Shown here piece by piece: positions 36,248 through 44,665 of a DNA stretch of 49,301 nucleotides (the first letter of the stretch is position 1; every line of letters starts with the position of its first letter). A program made the translations under genes and the position numbers. The stretch is taken from NCBI GenBank assembly GCA_964474045.1, contig CAYYRC010000019.1:1-49301 (forward strand), read 5' to 3'. The DNA is from JACJWR01 sp964474045. GTDB taxonomy: Bacteria; Actinomycetota; Actinomycetes; S36-B12; UBA10799. The notes under the pieces are model-generated. The model did no database searches and was not told where the DNA came from. It saw only the letters and a list, made by a program, of their open reading frames with translations.

Positions 36248-37978
36248 TCAGCCCCGAACAGCCCGGTTGGCCGCGCTGATCACTGCGCGCAGACTCGCCG
36301 TGACGATCGACGACGACACGCCGACGCCCCACAGCAGCCGCCCGTCCACGACGCACTCCAGGTAGCTGGCGGCCTTCGCGTCGCCGCCGGCCGACAGGGC
36401 GTGCTCGTTGTAGTCGAGCACTCGCACGTCCACATCATGGGCGGCCAGCGCGTGGCAGAAGGCTGCGATCGGGCCGTTGCCCGTGCCTTCCAGCACCACG
36501 TCGTCCTCGCCGTCGGCCAGCCGGGCCGTGATCCGTGAGTCACCGTCGGTGGAGCTGGTCAGGTCGTAGTCCAGCAGCCGGAAGCGCCCCCAGTGCTCGG
36601 GGGAGTCGGGCAGGTACTCGTCGGTGAAGATCGCCAGCATCTGCTCTGGGCTGACCTCGCCGCCGGCATCGTCGGTGACGTGCTGGATGACCTGGGAGAA
36701 CTCGATCTGAAGCCGGCGTGGAAGCTCCAGCTTGTGCTCGGTGCGCATGATGTAGGCAACGCCGCCCTTGCCGGACTGCGAGTTGACCCGGATCACGGCC
36801 TCGTAGGTGCGGCCGACATCGTGCGGGTCGATCGGCAGATAGGGAACCTCCCAGCGGAAGTCCTCAACCGGCGTGCCGGCCTCCGCCGCGTCGGCCGCCA
36901 TCGCTTTGAGGCCCTTGTTGATCGCGTCCTGGTGGGAGCCCGAGAACGCGGTGTACACCAGGTCGCCGCCGTACGGGTGCCGCTCAGCGACGGGCAGCTG
37001 GTTGCAGTACTCCACAGTGCGGCGGACGCCGTCGATGTCGCTGAAGTCGATCTGCGGGTCGATGCCCTGGCTGAACAGGTTGAGTCCCAGGGTGACCAGG
37101 CAGACGTTGCCGGTGCGCTCGCCGTTGCCGAACAGGCACCCTTCGATGCGGTCCGCGCCGGCCATATAGCCGAGCTCGGCGGCGGCCACCGCGGTTCCCC
37201 GGTCGTTGTGGGGGTGCAGGCTGAGGACGACCGAGTCGCGCCGGTCGAGGTGTCGGCTCATCCACTCGATCGAGTCGGCGTAGATGTTGGGCGTGGCCAT
37301 CTCGACGGTCGCCGGCAGGTTGATGATCGTCTTGCGCTCCGGCGTCGGCTGCCACACCTCGTTGACCGCGTTGCACACCTCGACGGCGAACTCCAGCTCC
37401 GTGCCGGTGTAAGACTCCGGGGAGTACTCGAAGAACACCTCGGTCTCGGGAACGGTGTCGGCGTATTTGAGGCACAGTTGGGCGCCGTGCACGGCGATGT
37501 CCTTGATCCCGGCACGGTCGAGGCCGAACACCACGCGGCGCTGCAACGTGGAGGTCGAGTTGTACAGGTGGACGATCGCCTGCTTCGCGCCCCGGATCGA
37601 CTCGAACGTCCGCTCGATCAGGTGGTCGCGCGACTGCGTCAGCACCTGGATCACCACGTCATCGGGAATGAGGTCGTCCTCGATGAGCTGGCGCACGAAG
37701 TCGAAGTCGGTCTGGCTGGCCGATGGGAAGCCGACCTCGATCTCCTTGTAGCCCATCGCCACGAGCAGCTCGAACATGCGCCGCTTGCGGGCCGGGGACA
37801 TCGGATCGATGAGGGCCTGGTTGCCGTCGCGCAGGTCGACCGCGCACCAGCGCGGCGCGGAGGTGATGACCCTGTCCGGCCAGGTCCGGTCGGACAGGGC
37901 GACGGGGGTGAAGGGTCGGTAGCGGTGCATCCGCATGCCCGAGGGCTGCTGGGCGTTGCGCTCGTCGTAGGTATTCAC
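36248..37978 (-). CDS. leuA: 2-isopropylmalate synthase
   Basis: LeuA condenses acetyl-CoA with 2-oxoisovalerate, the first committed step of leucine synthesis. The 576-residue protein is of the long type (LeuA type 2 as in Mycobacterium and Corynebacterium): VDLRDGNQALIDPMSPARK at the active site, SLHPHNDRGTAVAA metal-binding His pair, GNGERTGNVCLV, and a C-terminal regulatory domain with DGDSRITARL and GTGNGPIAAFCHAL. GTG 37978 has AGGAG 6 nt upstream; the open frame to 38020 overlaps the leader region. Expression is probably controlled by the Leu-rich leader upstream. Confidence 0.97.
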   Translation of the reverse strand: MNTYDERNAQQPSGMRMHRYRPFTPVALSDRTWPDRVITSAPRWCAVDLRDGNQALIDPMSPARKRRMFELLVAMGYKEIEVGFPSASQTDFDFVRQLIEDDLIPDDVVIQVLTQSRDHLIERTFESIRGAKQAIVHLYNSTSTLQRRVVFGLDRAGIKDIAVHGAQLCLKYADTVPETEVFFEYSPESYTGTELEFAVEVCNAVNEVWQPTPERKTIINLPATVEMATPNIYADSIEWMSRHLDRRDSVVLSLHPHNDRGTAVAAAELGYMAGADRIEGCLFGNGERTGNVCLVTLGLNLFSQGIDPQIDFSDIDGVRRTVEYCNQLPVAERHPYGGDLVYTAFSGSHQDAINKGLKAMAADAAEAGTPVEDFRWEVPYLPIDPHDVGRTYEAVIRVNSQSGKGGVAYIMRTEHKLELPRRLQIEFSQVIQHVTDDAGGEVSPEQMLAIFTDEYLPDSPEHWGRFRLLDYDLTSSTDGDSRITARLADGEDDVVLEGTGNGPIAAFCHALAAHDVDVRVLDYNEHALSAGGDAKAASYLECVVDGRLLWGVGVSSSIVTASLRAVISAANRAVRG

Positions 37979-38049
37979 GGGAGTCTCCTGGGATTCGTGG
38001 GGCTGTGGGAGCCGGCGCACGACGACCTCCGCGACGAGGGGGCCGGTTG

Positions 38050-38094
38050 CTAGGCCTCGCCGCGGCGGAGCAGGAGCAGGAGTGAGCGCGCCAT
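38050..38094 (-). CDS. leuA leader peptide with five consecutive leucines
   Basis: A 14-codon ORF, MARSLLLLLRRGEA, starts 11 nt after a TATAGT -10 box and ends 71 nt before the leuA start. The five Leu codons alternate CTC and CTG. A run of the regulated amino acid is the hallmark of attenuation leader peptides, so leucyl-tRNA shortage should stall ribosomes here. No U-tailed terminator follows, so control may act on translation or through the conserved LEU-element pseudoknot reported upstream of leuA in Actinobacteria; I could not verify that fold. Confidence 0.8.
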   Translation of the reverse strand: MARSLLLLLRRGEA

Positions 38095-38104
38095 GGTGGG
38101 TCGA

Positions 38105-38110
38105 ACTATA
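38105..38110 (-). promoter_or_regulatory. -10 element for the leuA leader transcript
   Basis: TATAGT on the minus strand is close to consensus and gives a start near 38098, 4 nt before the leader ATG, so the leader peptide would be made from an almost leaderless mRNA. No -35 at the usual distance. Confidence 0.55.
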
Positions 38111-38137
38111 GCAGCCGCTCCCCGGTGCCCGGTGCGG

Positions 38138-39922
38138 TCAGTTGGCTGCGCCCTCCGGCGGCCGCATCGGGTCTAGGCGGATGAGCCCGTACGCCTGCTC
38201 GCCACCCGTGACTTTGTTGAGCTCCAGAGCCAGCAGGTACTTCTGCTTCTGGTCGCCGCCCGCAGCCGCGAGTTGCCGGTTGAGATCTTCTATCCGCTGC
38301 CACTGCTCGGGGCTGAAGGGGTCGTAGATATCTGCCAGGTCCTGGCCCTCGGGCGGGTCGTAGTAGGGCGTCCAGGGCACCACGGTGTAGCGGATGCGGC
38401 TCGACAGGTCGGCCGCCGGCGCGGCGCCGATCCAGCCCGCAGTCAGGGCATCCGGAACCACGTCCACCCCGGCCGCCGTCGCCTGCGCCAGGACACCCTG
38501 CTCTACTCCCACAAGCTGGTCCGTCGCGGACGCACCGGACGGGCGGACGAGGGCGACGCGCTGCCCTGTGGAATCCACCCCGAGCGCATCCGCTAGATGC
38601 TGGGCCGCGGCGCCCTCGTGGGCGAACGGAAGGGGTGCCTGCAGCCAGCCCCAGGCGATCGCCCCTGCGATGGGAACCGCGGCGACCCCCAGGGCGGCCG
38701 ACAGCCGGAGCGCGCCGATGGTGGCTGGTGCCGGGGCGGAAGCCAAACCCGGGATGCAGTCGAGCAGCACCCAGACGCTCAACGCGCAGGTGAGGACGGC
38801 GACTGCGGGGATCCACGCGACGAGGTAGTCGTAGACGGGTCCGCGAACGCCTGAGATCGCCACCGGAATCGCGAAATTGGCGGCGGCCAGCACCGCGAGC
38901 AGGCGCAGGTGAAGCCCCCCGCTTCGACGGCGCGCCAGCAGGGCGACGGCGAGTGCCACGGCCGGCAGCACGAGGAGCCAGGGAATCGTGAGGCCGGTCG
39001 GGACGTCGCCGGCGAAACTGAGCCAGTACGGATGTCGGGAATAGGCCTGCGACAGAGCTCCGAGCGCCGATCCCCAGCCGATGGGATCGCCGTTGCCGTC
39101 GCCGAACACGGCCTGCAGGATCGCTGACAGATTGTGCGACCCCGCCAGCTGGTCAATCATGGGCGGAATCCACATGAGCGCTGCCGACGCCGCACCGAAG
39201 CACCACCACAACCATGGCTTCCGCTGCGGTTCCGATCGCGGAAGCAGCATGAGCACCAGTGCCGTCAGCACGACCAGCAGGACCAACGGGGCCGTGCCCA
39301 CATGGGCCTGCACCAGAAAGGTCCCAAGGGGGAGCAGCAGCGCGGCTCCGAGTCGGCGGCGCTCGGCGGCGCTCCACGCGGCCAGCACCAGCGTCACGCC
39401 ACCGACCATGGACACGTAGGGGTTCCACGGCAGCAGAGCCTGGTCGGCCGGACGCGCCCAGATCACCACCAGGGCGGCCAGGACCGCGAACCCGCCGGCG
39501 GTGACGCTGAGCTTGCGCGCGCACAGCCAGCCGAGCACCAGCGCTCCAACGTGCAGGACCACGATGGCGAGGACGAGGCCGGCGGCCCCCAGCAGCTCGT
39601 AGGGCAGCCACATGAACCACAGGTAGGCCGGTCCGGGGTGGAACCAGCCGAATCGCGAGTACACGCCGACCTGGGGCGGATCAACCAGCATCCGGTCCAG
39701 CCGCAGCTGGAGCAGTGCTGCGTCGGAGACCGGCGTCCAGCCGTCGCGCAGGGCCCAGGCCGCGGCGCCGACGAGCAGCACGACCACCGCAGCCAAGCAC
39801 GCGATCACCAGCCGGGCCTCCCGGCGCACCTCGCGGCGCTGCAGGCTCGACGGGCGCGATCGTGGCCGCGGGGTGGTCGGGGCCCTGCGGCTCTCGGCGG
39901 CCACTCCCTTGCCCGCACTCAC
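38138..39922 (-). CDS. GT-C-like polytopic membrane protein, paralogue 1
   Basis: The 594-residue product has a basic N-terminus, about 11-12 membrane segments and a C-terminal extracytoplasmic domain. The first external loop has WTPVSDAALLQLRL and YSRFGWFHPGPAYL, the position where GT-C enzymes keep catalytic acids. Further shared motifs are PWNPYVSMVGG, AAERRRLG and QAHVGTAPLV, and near the end YDPFSPEQWQRIEDLN. A polyprenyl-phosphate-sugar-dependent glycosyltransferase is inferred; no known family was recognised with certainty. GTG 39922 overlaps the stop of paralogue 2 (GTGA), so the two are an operon. The apparent longer frame to 41653 is not coding. Confidence 0.72.
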   Translation of the reverse strand: MSAGKGVAAESRRAPTTPRPRSRPSSLQRREVRREARLVIACLAAVVVLLVGAAAWALRDGWTPVSDAALLQLRLDRMLVDPPQVGVYSRFGWFHPGPAYLWFMWLPYELLGAAGLVLAIVVLHVGALVLGWLCARKLSVTAGGFAVLAALVVIWARPADQALLPWNPYVSMVGGVTLVLAAWSAAERRRLGAALLLPLGTFLVQAHVGTAPLVLLVVLTALVLMLLPRSEPQRKPWLWWCFGAASAALMWIPPMIDQLAGSHNLSAILQAVFGDGNGDPIGWGSALGALSQAYSRHPYWLSFAGDVPTGLTIPWLLVLPAVALAVALLARRRSGGLHLRLLAVLAAANFAIPVAISGVRGPVYDYLVAWIPAVAVLTCALSVWVLLDCIPGLASAPAPATIGALRLSAALGVAAVPIAGAIAWGWLQAPLPFAHEGAAAQHLADALGVDSTGQRVALVRPSGASATDQLVGVEQGVLAQATAAGVDVVPDALTAGWIGAAPAADLSSRIRYTVVPWTPYYDPPEGQDLADIYDPFSPEQWQRIEDLNRQLAAAGGDQKQKYLLALELNKVTGGEQAYGLIRLDPMRPPEGAAN

Positions 39923-41655
39923 TTCTGGTCCACCGCGACGATCTCGAAAGCCGCCTGTCCGCCGGTGAGGCGGAAGCGCTCGCGGTCCAGCGTCATCCGC
40001 TGCTCCGGCGTGAGGTTCGGTGCGCCCAACTGCTCGTCGACGGCCAGGATCGCCTGCCACTGCTCGGCGGTGAAGGGGTCGTAGCGGACCACCAGACGGG
40101 TGCCGGGAGGGTAGAGCCGACCGGGGTCGACGGATTGCAGCTCGTAGTGCACCCGGTCGCCGCCGCCGTCGGGGGGTATGGCTCCAGTGGTCTCCCAGAC
40201 GATGTTCTCGGGGGCGGCTATGTCTATACCGTCCCTGACGGCTCCTGCGAGCACCCCGTAGAACACTTGGCGCAGCTCTAGGATCTCGCTGGGACGCAGC
40301 TCCCCGGCTACCAGCTCCGCCGGCCTGGACCCCGCGTCTGCCACCAGGGCATCGGTGAGCGCCGTGACCGTTCGGCCCTTGGGCGCGTCCAGTTGCGATG
40401 CGCTGGACCAGTTGAAGGCGGTCACCACCGCCAGGGCGACCGCGGCGAGCTCCAGCGCGGCGGCCGCGGTCCATCCGGGCACGCGGAGCCGCTGCGGCAC
40501 CAGCAGCCCACCGACGATCCATGTGCTGAGGAGGACCGTCGTACTCGCCACCGCCGGTATCCAGCCGACCAGGTACTCCGCCGGCGCGCCCGACACGAAG
40601 GCCACGGCCACCGCCACCGCCACGATCGACGACCAGCACACCGCCATGGCTGTGATCCGCAGCCGGTCGCGCCGAACCACCGCAGCCACCGTCGCGGCGA
40701 GCGGCAGCAACAGCAGCCAGGGGACGCCGGCCGAGCTGGGCAGCAAGAGCGAGTAGTGGAACCACGAAGGCGGAACCGCAAAGCCGTCGGCGACGGCGAG
40801 GAGGCCGGCGACGAGGCCTTGGGGCGGCTCGTTGCCGAAGCTCTGGAGAATGAGGGTGGCGTTGCCGGGGGAGCGGGTCAGCTGCTCGTAGAGCGGCGGC
40901 AACCAGATCAGCGCCGCGAGGCCCGCGCCCACCAGCCATGCGACCCAGGGGATCGCCCGGCCGCGCTCGCCGCGCCACAGGGCGGCGACGGCGGCGGTGG
41001 CGATCAGCAGGCCGACCAGCGGGGCGAAGCCCAGATGCGCCTGCAGCAGGTAGCTCGCGACCGGCAGCACCAGCACGCTGCCGAGCCGGCGGCGCTCCCC
41101 GGCACTCCACGCCGCGACCATCAAGGTGATCGTGGCGACGAGCCCGGCCCACGGGTTCCATGGCTCCATCGCCTGCGCCGGGTCTCGCGCCCACAGCACC
41201 ACGACGCCGGCGAGCAGCACGCAGGCCCCAGCGACGCGATTGAGCCGCGTCGCCATCCACCACGCGAGGCCGAGCGCGACCAGGTGGCCTGCCACGACGC
41301 CATAGGCGAGTCCGTCGACCCCGAACAGCCGGTAGGGCAGCCATTCCTGGACGATGAAGGCCGGACCCGGGTGGTACCAGCCCATACGGGAGAACACGCC
41401 CACGAGCGGCAGATCGTGGGACATGGCGCCCACGCGCAGTTCCAGCGCCGCGATATCGAGCGTAGGCGTCCACTCGTTGCGGCGGCTGAGCCACGTGCCG
41501 AGGAGCAGCGCGACCGCGATGGCCGCCAGTGCGACGGCGGTCAGCCATCGCGACCAGCGCGGCGCCGTGTCGGTGGCGGGGCTCGACTCCCGCGGCGCGG
41601 AATCTGGCGCGTTCTCGTCGTGCGTCGGCGCAGGTTGCTCGGCAGTGCGCCACAC
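39919..41655 (-). CDS. GT-C-like polytopic membrane protein, paralogue 2
   Basis: A 578-residue paralogue of its neighbours. After a Pro/Ser/Glu-rich N-terminal tail and first membrane helix come WTPTLDIAALELRVG and FSRMGWYHPGPAF, the repeat of the paralogue 1 signature. Then follow PWNPWAGLVAT, SAGERRRLG and QAHLGFAPLV, roughly 11 helices, and the terminal YDPFTAEQWQAIL with LTGGQAAFEIV. GTG 41655 is chosen from the GGAGG site 10 nt upstream, which is placed identically in paralogue 3; upstream GTG codons at 41685 and nearby remain possible. The sugar and acceptor are unknown. Confidence 0.7.
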   Translation of the reverse strand: MWRTAEQPAPTHDENAPDSAPRESSPATDTAPRWSRWLTAVALAAIAVALLLGTWLSRRNEWTPTLDIAALELRVGAMSHDLPLVGVFSRMGWYHPGPAFIVQEWLPYRLFGVDGLAYGVVAGHLVALGLAWWMATRLNRVAGACVLLAGVVVLWARDPAQAMEPWNPWAGLVATITLMVAAWSAGERRRLGSVLVLPVASYLLQAHLGFAPLVGLLIATAAVAALWRGERGRAIPWVAWLVGAGLAALIWLPPLYEQLTRSPGNATLILQSFGNEPPQGLVAGLLAVADGFAVPPSWFHYSLLLPSSAGVPWLLLLPLAATVAAVVRRDRLRITAMAVCWSSIVAVAVAVAFVSGAPAEYLVGWIPAVASTTVLLSTWIVGGLLVPQRLRVPGWTAAAALELAAVALAVVTAFNWSSASQLDAPKGRTVTALTDALVADAGSRPAELVAGELRPSEILELRQVFYGVLAGAVRDGIDIAAPENIVWETTGAIPPDGGGDRVHYELQSVDPGRLYPPGTRLVVRYDPFTAEQWQAILAVDEQLGAPNLTPEQRMTLDRERFRLTGGQAAFEIVAVDQK

Positions 41656-41661
41656 CTCGAA

Positions 41662-41713
41662 GCCACCTCCGTGCACGTCGGGCACTGTGCCGCGTCGTTC
41701 AGCCAGAAGGGTA
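41662..41713 (-). promoter_or_regulatory. Promoter and conserved leader of GT-C paralogue 2
   Basis: A minus-strand -10 box TACCCT (41708-41713) is followed by a 36-nt sequence (41662-41697) that is identical to 43469-43504 upstream of paralogue 3. It includes GGCACAGTGCC, GTGCAC and the GGAGG ribosome site. Confidence 0.55.
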
Positions 41714-41752
41714 TGCCAGCCTGGTCTGCGGACTCCCCAACGACACCGGGGG

Positions 41753-43462
41753 CTACCCCTTGGACGCCACCAGCGCCAGCGCGATTCGGCCCTTGGTGAC
41801 CTGCGCGATGGACGCTGCCTGGCCCGCGTCGGCGCCGCACGACGGCGGGCGGGGTTCGGCGGCGCACTCCTCGATCTGCCTGATCTGCTGCCACTCCTCG
41901 GCGCTGAACGGGTCATACACGGAGACGACGCGCTCATCGGGCGCTGCGGGGGTCCAGGGCCGGTAGGGGCGAACCCAATACGTCAGGCGGTCGGACTCCT
42001 CGCCGGCAAGGGCGCCGTGGGTCGCCCAAGAGAGGTCGGAGGTGGAGGCGACGTCGTTGCCCAGTCGCAAGGCCTCGGCTGGGACACCGGGATAGGCCAG
42101 GTACGCATCGTAGGCGTCCAACGTGCCAGCCGCGCCGCGCGGCAGGATGCGGAAGGGCTCTCCTTGCGCGTCGGTGGCCGCCGCCCTGCCCAGCGCAGCC
42201 GTGGCAACTCCCCACTGGGTGTCCCGGGGCGTGGTGCGCACCAGGCTCACGGCGACGACTGCCGCGATCACGAGCGCGGCTCCGGTCACCCCCACCGCCA
42301 CTGTGGCTGTCGCCGCGGCAGCGGCCGGCGGTGCTGGCGCCGACTCCCGTTGCTCCTCGCCGTCGGCCCGGCTGGACACGGCGGCGGCGACGACGATCCA
42401 ACAGCTGAACGACAGGGTGGTGACGGCGACGGCGGGCAGCCAGGCGACCACGTAGGCGAACAACGGCCCGGAGACGCTGGCGACGGCAACCAGGGCCGCC
42501 GCCAGCCCCGTCCCGCAGACGGCGAGGGCACGCAGCGCGACCGCATCGCGCCTGCGCACAGCCAGGGCGAGGGCTGCGACGGGCAGGATCAAGAGCCACG
42601 GGATCACCGGCGCCGTGGCCATCACGGCCGTGGGGTTGGTCCAGTCGGGGGGTAGGGCGAACAGGTGGGTCATGGCGCCCACGGCCTTGCCCAGACCGAC
42701 GCGGGCGCCCTCGTCGGTCTGGTTGCCCAGCAGCGCCGTCAGGTTTGCCGGCTGGCCGGTGAGTTGCTGCCACAGCGGTGGCAGCCACATGATCGCCGCC
42801 ACCGTCACACCTGTGGCCCAGGCAACCCACGGGACGGCCGCTGCGCTCCCGGAGCCGCGGCGGCGGAAGGCCAGGGCCACGCCTGCCAGGCTGGCCAGGG
42901 CGACGAGCGGCGCCGTGCCGACGTGGGACTGCACGAGCATGGAGCCCACCGGCAGCAGCGCCGCGGTGCCCCAGGCCGAGCGCTGGGCCGCTGCCCAGGC
43001 GCACACGAGCACGAGCATCGCCCCGACGAGGCCGACATAGGGGTTCCAGGGGGCGGACAGGGTGTCCGCGCCGGTGGCGGCCAGCAACAGGACGCCCCCG
43101 AGCAGCACCCAGGCCCCTGCGGCGGGGTCGACGCGGCGCGCCGACCACCAGGCCAGGGCGACGGCGCCCAGGTGCCAGGCCAGCATGCCCGCTATCTGCC
43201 CACGGGGTCCGAGCAGCTGATAGGGCAGCCACTGCCACAGCAGGTAGGCCGGACCGGGGTGGAACCAGCCGAAGCGCGAGTAGACGCCGACGGTGGGGAA
43301 GTGGACTGACGCCTGTTCCAGGCGCATCTGGGCGAGCGCGAAGTCCCCCGTGGGGAACCACGCGTGTCTCAGCATCGCCACCGCGCCGACAGCCAGCACC
43401 GCCAGCACGATGACGCCGAGGACCGCAGAGACGCGCGCGCGGGTCCCGGCTTTGCGCCACAC
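41753..43462 (-). CDS. GT-C-like polytopic membrane protein, paralogue 3
   Basis: A 569-residue paralogue whose first membrane helix begins about 10 residues from the start. It has the shared first-loop motif FPTGDFALAQMRL and YSRFGWFHPGPAYL, then APWNPYVGLVG, AAAQRSAWG, QSHVGTAPLV, and ends with YDPFSAEEWQQI and a Cys-containing tail (EECAAEPRPPSC) unlike the others. It is transcribed leftwards with its own promoter candidate (TACCCT 43514-43519) and is separated from paralogue 2 by 97 nt. Glycosyl transfer on the outer membrane face is inferred from topology only. Confidence 0.7.
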   Translation of the reverse strand: MWRKAGTRARVSAVLGVIVLAVLAVGAVAMLRHAWFPTGDFALAQMRLEQASVHFPTVGVYSRFGWFHPGPAYLLWQWLPYQLLGPRGQIAGMLAWHLGAVALAWWSARRVDPAAGAWVLLGGVLLLAATGADTLSAPWNPYVGLVGAMLVLVCAWAAAQRSAWGTAALLPVGSMLVQSHVGTAPLVALASLAGVALAFRRRGSGSAAAVPWVAWATGVTVAAIMWLPPLWQQLTGQPANLTALLGNQTDEGARVGLGKAVGAMTHLFALPPDWTNPTAVMATAPVIPWLLILPVAALALAVRRRDAVALRALAVCGTGLAAALVAVASVSGPLFAYVVAWLPAVAVTTLSFSCWIVVAAAVSSRADGEEQRESAPAPPAAAAATATVAVGVTGAALVIAAVVAVSLVRTTPRDTQWGVATAALGRAAATDAQGEPFRILPRGAAGTLDAYDAYLAYPGVPAEALRLGNDVASTSDLSWATHGALAGEESDRLTYWVRPYRPWTPAAPDERVVSVYDPFSAEEWQQIRQIEECAAEPRPPSCGADAGQAASIAQVTKGRIALALVASKG

Positions 43463-43468
43463 CTCGCT

Positions 43469-43519
43469 GCCACCTCCGTGCACGTCGGGCACTGTGCCGC
43501 GTCGCTCGGCCCGAGGGTA
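43469..43519 (-). promoter_or_regulatory. Promoter and conserved leader of GT-C paralogue 3
   Basis: The -10 box TACCCT (43514-43519) and the identical 36-nt element (43469-43504) stand at the same distance from the GTG start as in paralogue 2 (about 45-46 nt of leader). Confidence 0.55.
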
Positions 43520-43604
43520 TGTCAGCCCTCCGGGCTGGGGCCCCAGCGACACCGGTGGCTGTGGGGCGGTCGCCACCACCGCCGACCCTTCTGCATCGGT
43601 GGCC

Positions 43605-43610
43605 TAGGCT
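43605..43610 (+). promoter_or_regulatory. Candidate -10 element for leuB-ilvE
   Basis: TAGGCT lies exactly 12 nt before the leuB ATG (leaderless pattern); CCGACC at 43582-43587 is a weak -35 with 17-nt spacing. Confidence 0.5.
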
Positions 43611-43616
43611 TCGCCC

Positions 43617-44663
43617 ATGGCGCAATCCAAGAAGATCGCGGTGATCCCGGGCGATGGGATCGGCACGGAGGTCGTGGCCGAGGGCCTGAAGGTGCTGGCC
43701 GCTGCCGGGGAGTCGGCAGGGGTGGATTTCCACACGACCGACTATGACCTGGGGGCGCGTCGTTTCCTGGACACCGGCGAGGTCCTGCCGGACTCGGTGC
43801 TCGCCGAGATCCGCGATCACGATGCCATCCTGCTGGGCGCCGTGGGCGACCCCTCGGTGCCGCCTGGCGTGTTGGAGCGTGGGCTGCTGCTCAAGTTGCG
43901 CTTCGAGCTCGACCACTTCGTCAACCTGCGGCCGGTCAAGCTGTACCCCGGCGTCGCCACGCCGCTGGCGGGGCGGGGTCCGGCCGACATCGACATGGTC
44001 GTCTGCCGCGAGGGGACCGAGGGCCCGTACGTGGGCGCCGGGGGCACCCTGCGGGCGGGCACCCCGCAGGAGGTTGCGGTGGAGGACAGCCTCAACACCG
44101 CCTACGGGGTCGAGCGCATCGTCCGCGACGCCTTCTCCCGCGCGCAGCAGCGGCGCAAGAAGCTCACGCTGGTGCACAAGACCAATGTGTTGACGAACGC
44201 GGGGGCACTCTGGTCGCGCGTGTTCAACGACGTGGCGGCGGAGTACCCGGAGGTGCAGACCGACTACTGCCACGTCGATGCCGCGTCGATGTTCTTCATC
44301 ACCGACCCGGGCCGCTTCGATGTGGTCGTCACCGACAACCTCTTCGGCGACATCATCACCGACATCGGAGCAGCGATCGCGGGCGGGATCGGACGCGCCG
44401 CCAGCGGCAACATCGATGCCACGGGCACCAACCCGAGCATGTTCGAGCCCGTCCATGGCAGCGCCCCAGACATCGCGGGCCGCGGCACAGCGGACCCAAC
44501 TGCCACCGTCCTGAGCGTGGCCATGATGCTCGATCACCTTGGCCTGGCCGAGGCCGCCGCCGCGGTCGAGGGCGCCGTCGCCGCCGACCTGGCTGTCCGC
44601 GGCAGCGACTCACGGACCACCGAGCAGATCGGCGACGCCCTCGTCGCCGGGCTGGAGGAGTAG
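43617..44663 (+). CDS. leuB: 3-isopropylmalate dehydrogenase
   Basis: LeuB oxidatively decarboxylates 3-isopropylmalate with NAD in leucine synthesis. The 348-residue protein shows IAVIPGDGIGTEV, LLKLRFELDHFVNLRPVKLY, the metal/substrate stretch DNLFGDIITDIGAAI and the NAD-binding EPVHGSAPDIAGRGTADP. Like many actinobacterial LeuB proteins it is slightly short. It is divergent from the GT-C trio and is followed 2 nt later by ilvE. Confidence 0.96.
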   Translation: MAQSKKIAVIPGDGIGTEVVAEGLKVLAAAGESAGVDFHTTDYDLGARRFLDTGEVLPDSVLAEIRDHDAILLGAVGDPSVPPGVLERGLLLKLRFELDHFVNLRPVKLYPGVATPLAGRGPADIDMVVCREGTEGPYVGAGGTLRAGTPQEVAVEDSLNTAYGVERIVRDAFSRAQQRRKKLTLVHKTNVLTNAGALWSRVFNDVAAEYPEVQTDYCHVDAASMFFITDPGRFDVVVTDNLFGDIITDIGAAIAGGIGRAASGNIDATGTNPSMFEPVHGSAPDIAGRGTADPTATVLSVAMMLDHLGLAEAAAAVEGAVAADLAVRGSDSRTTEQIGDALVAGLEE

Positions 44664-44665
44664 CG

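Noticed and set aside
37979..38049. LEU-element pseudoknot
   Set aside because: Expected from other Actinobacteria, but I could not demonstrate the two nested stems by eye, so it is not listed as a feature.
38138..41653. Single 1171-codon frame across two membrane protein genes
   Set aside because: Only the last 594 codons read as a membrane protein; the earlier part is Arg/Gly/Ala-rich and overlaps paralogue 2 in another frame.
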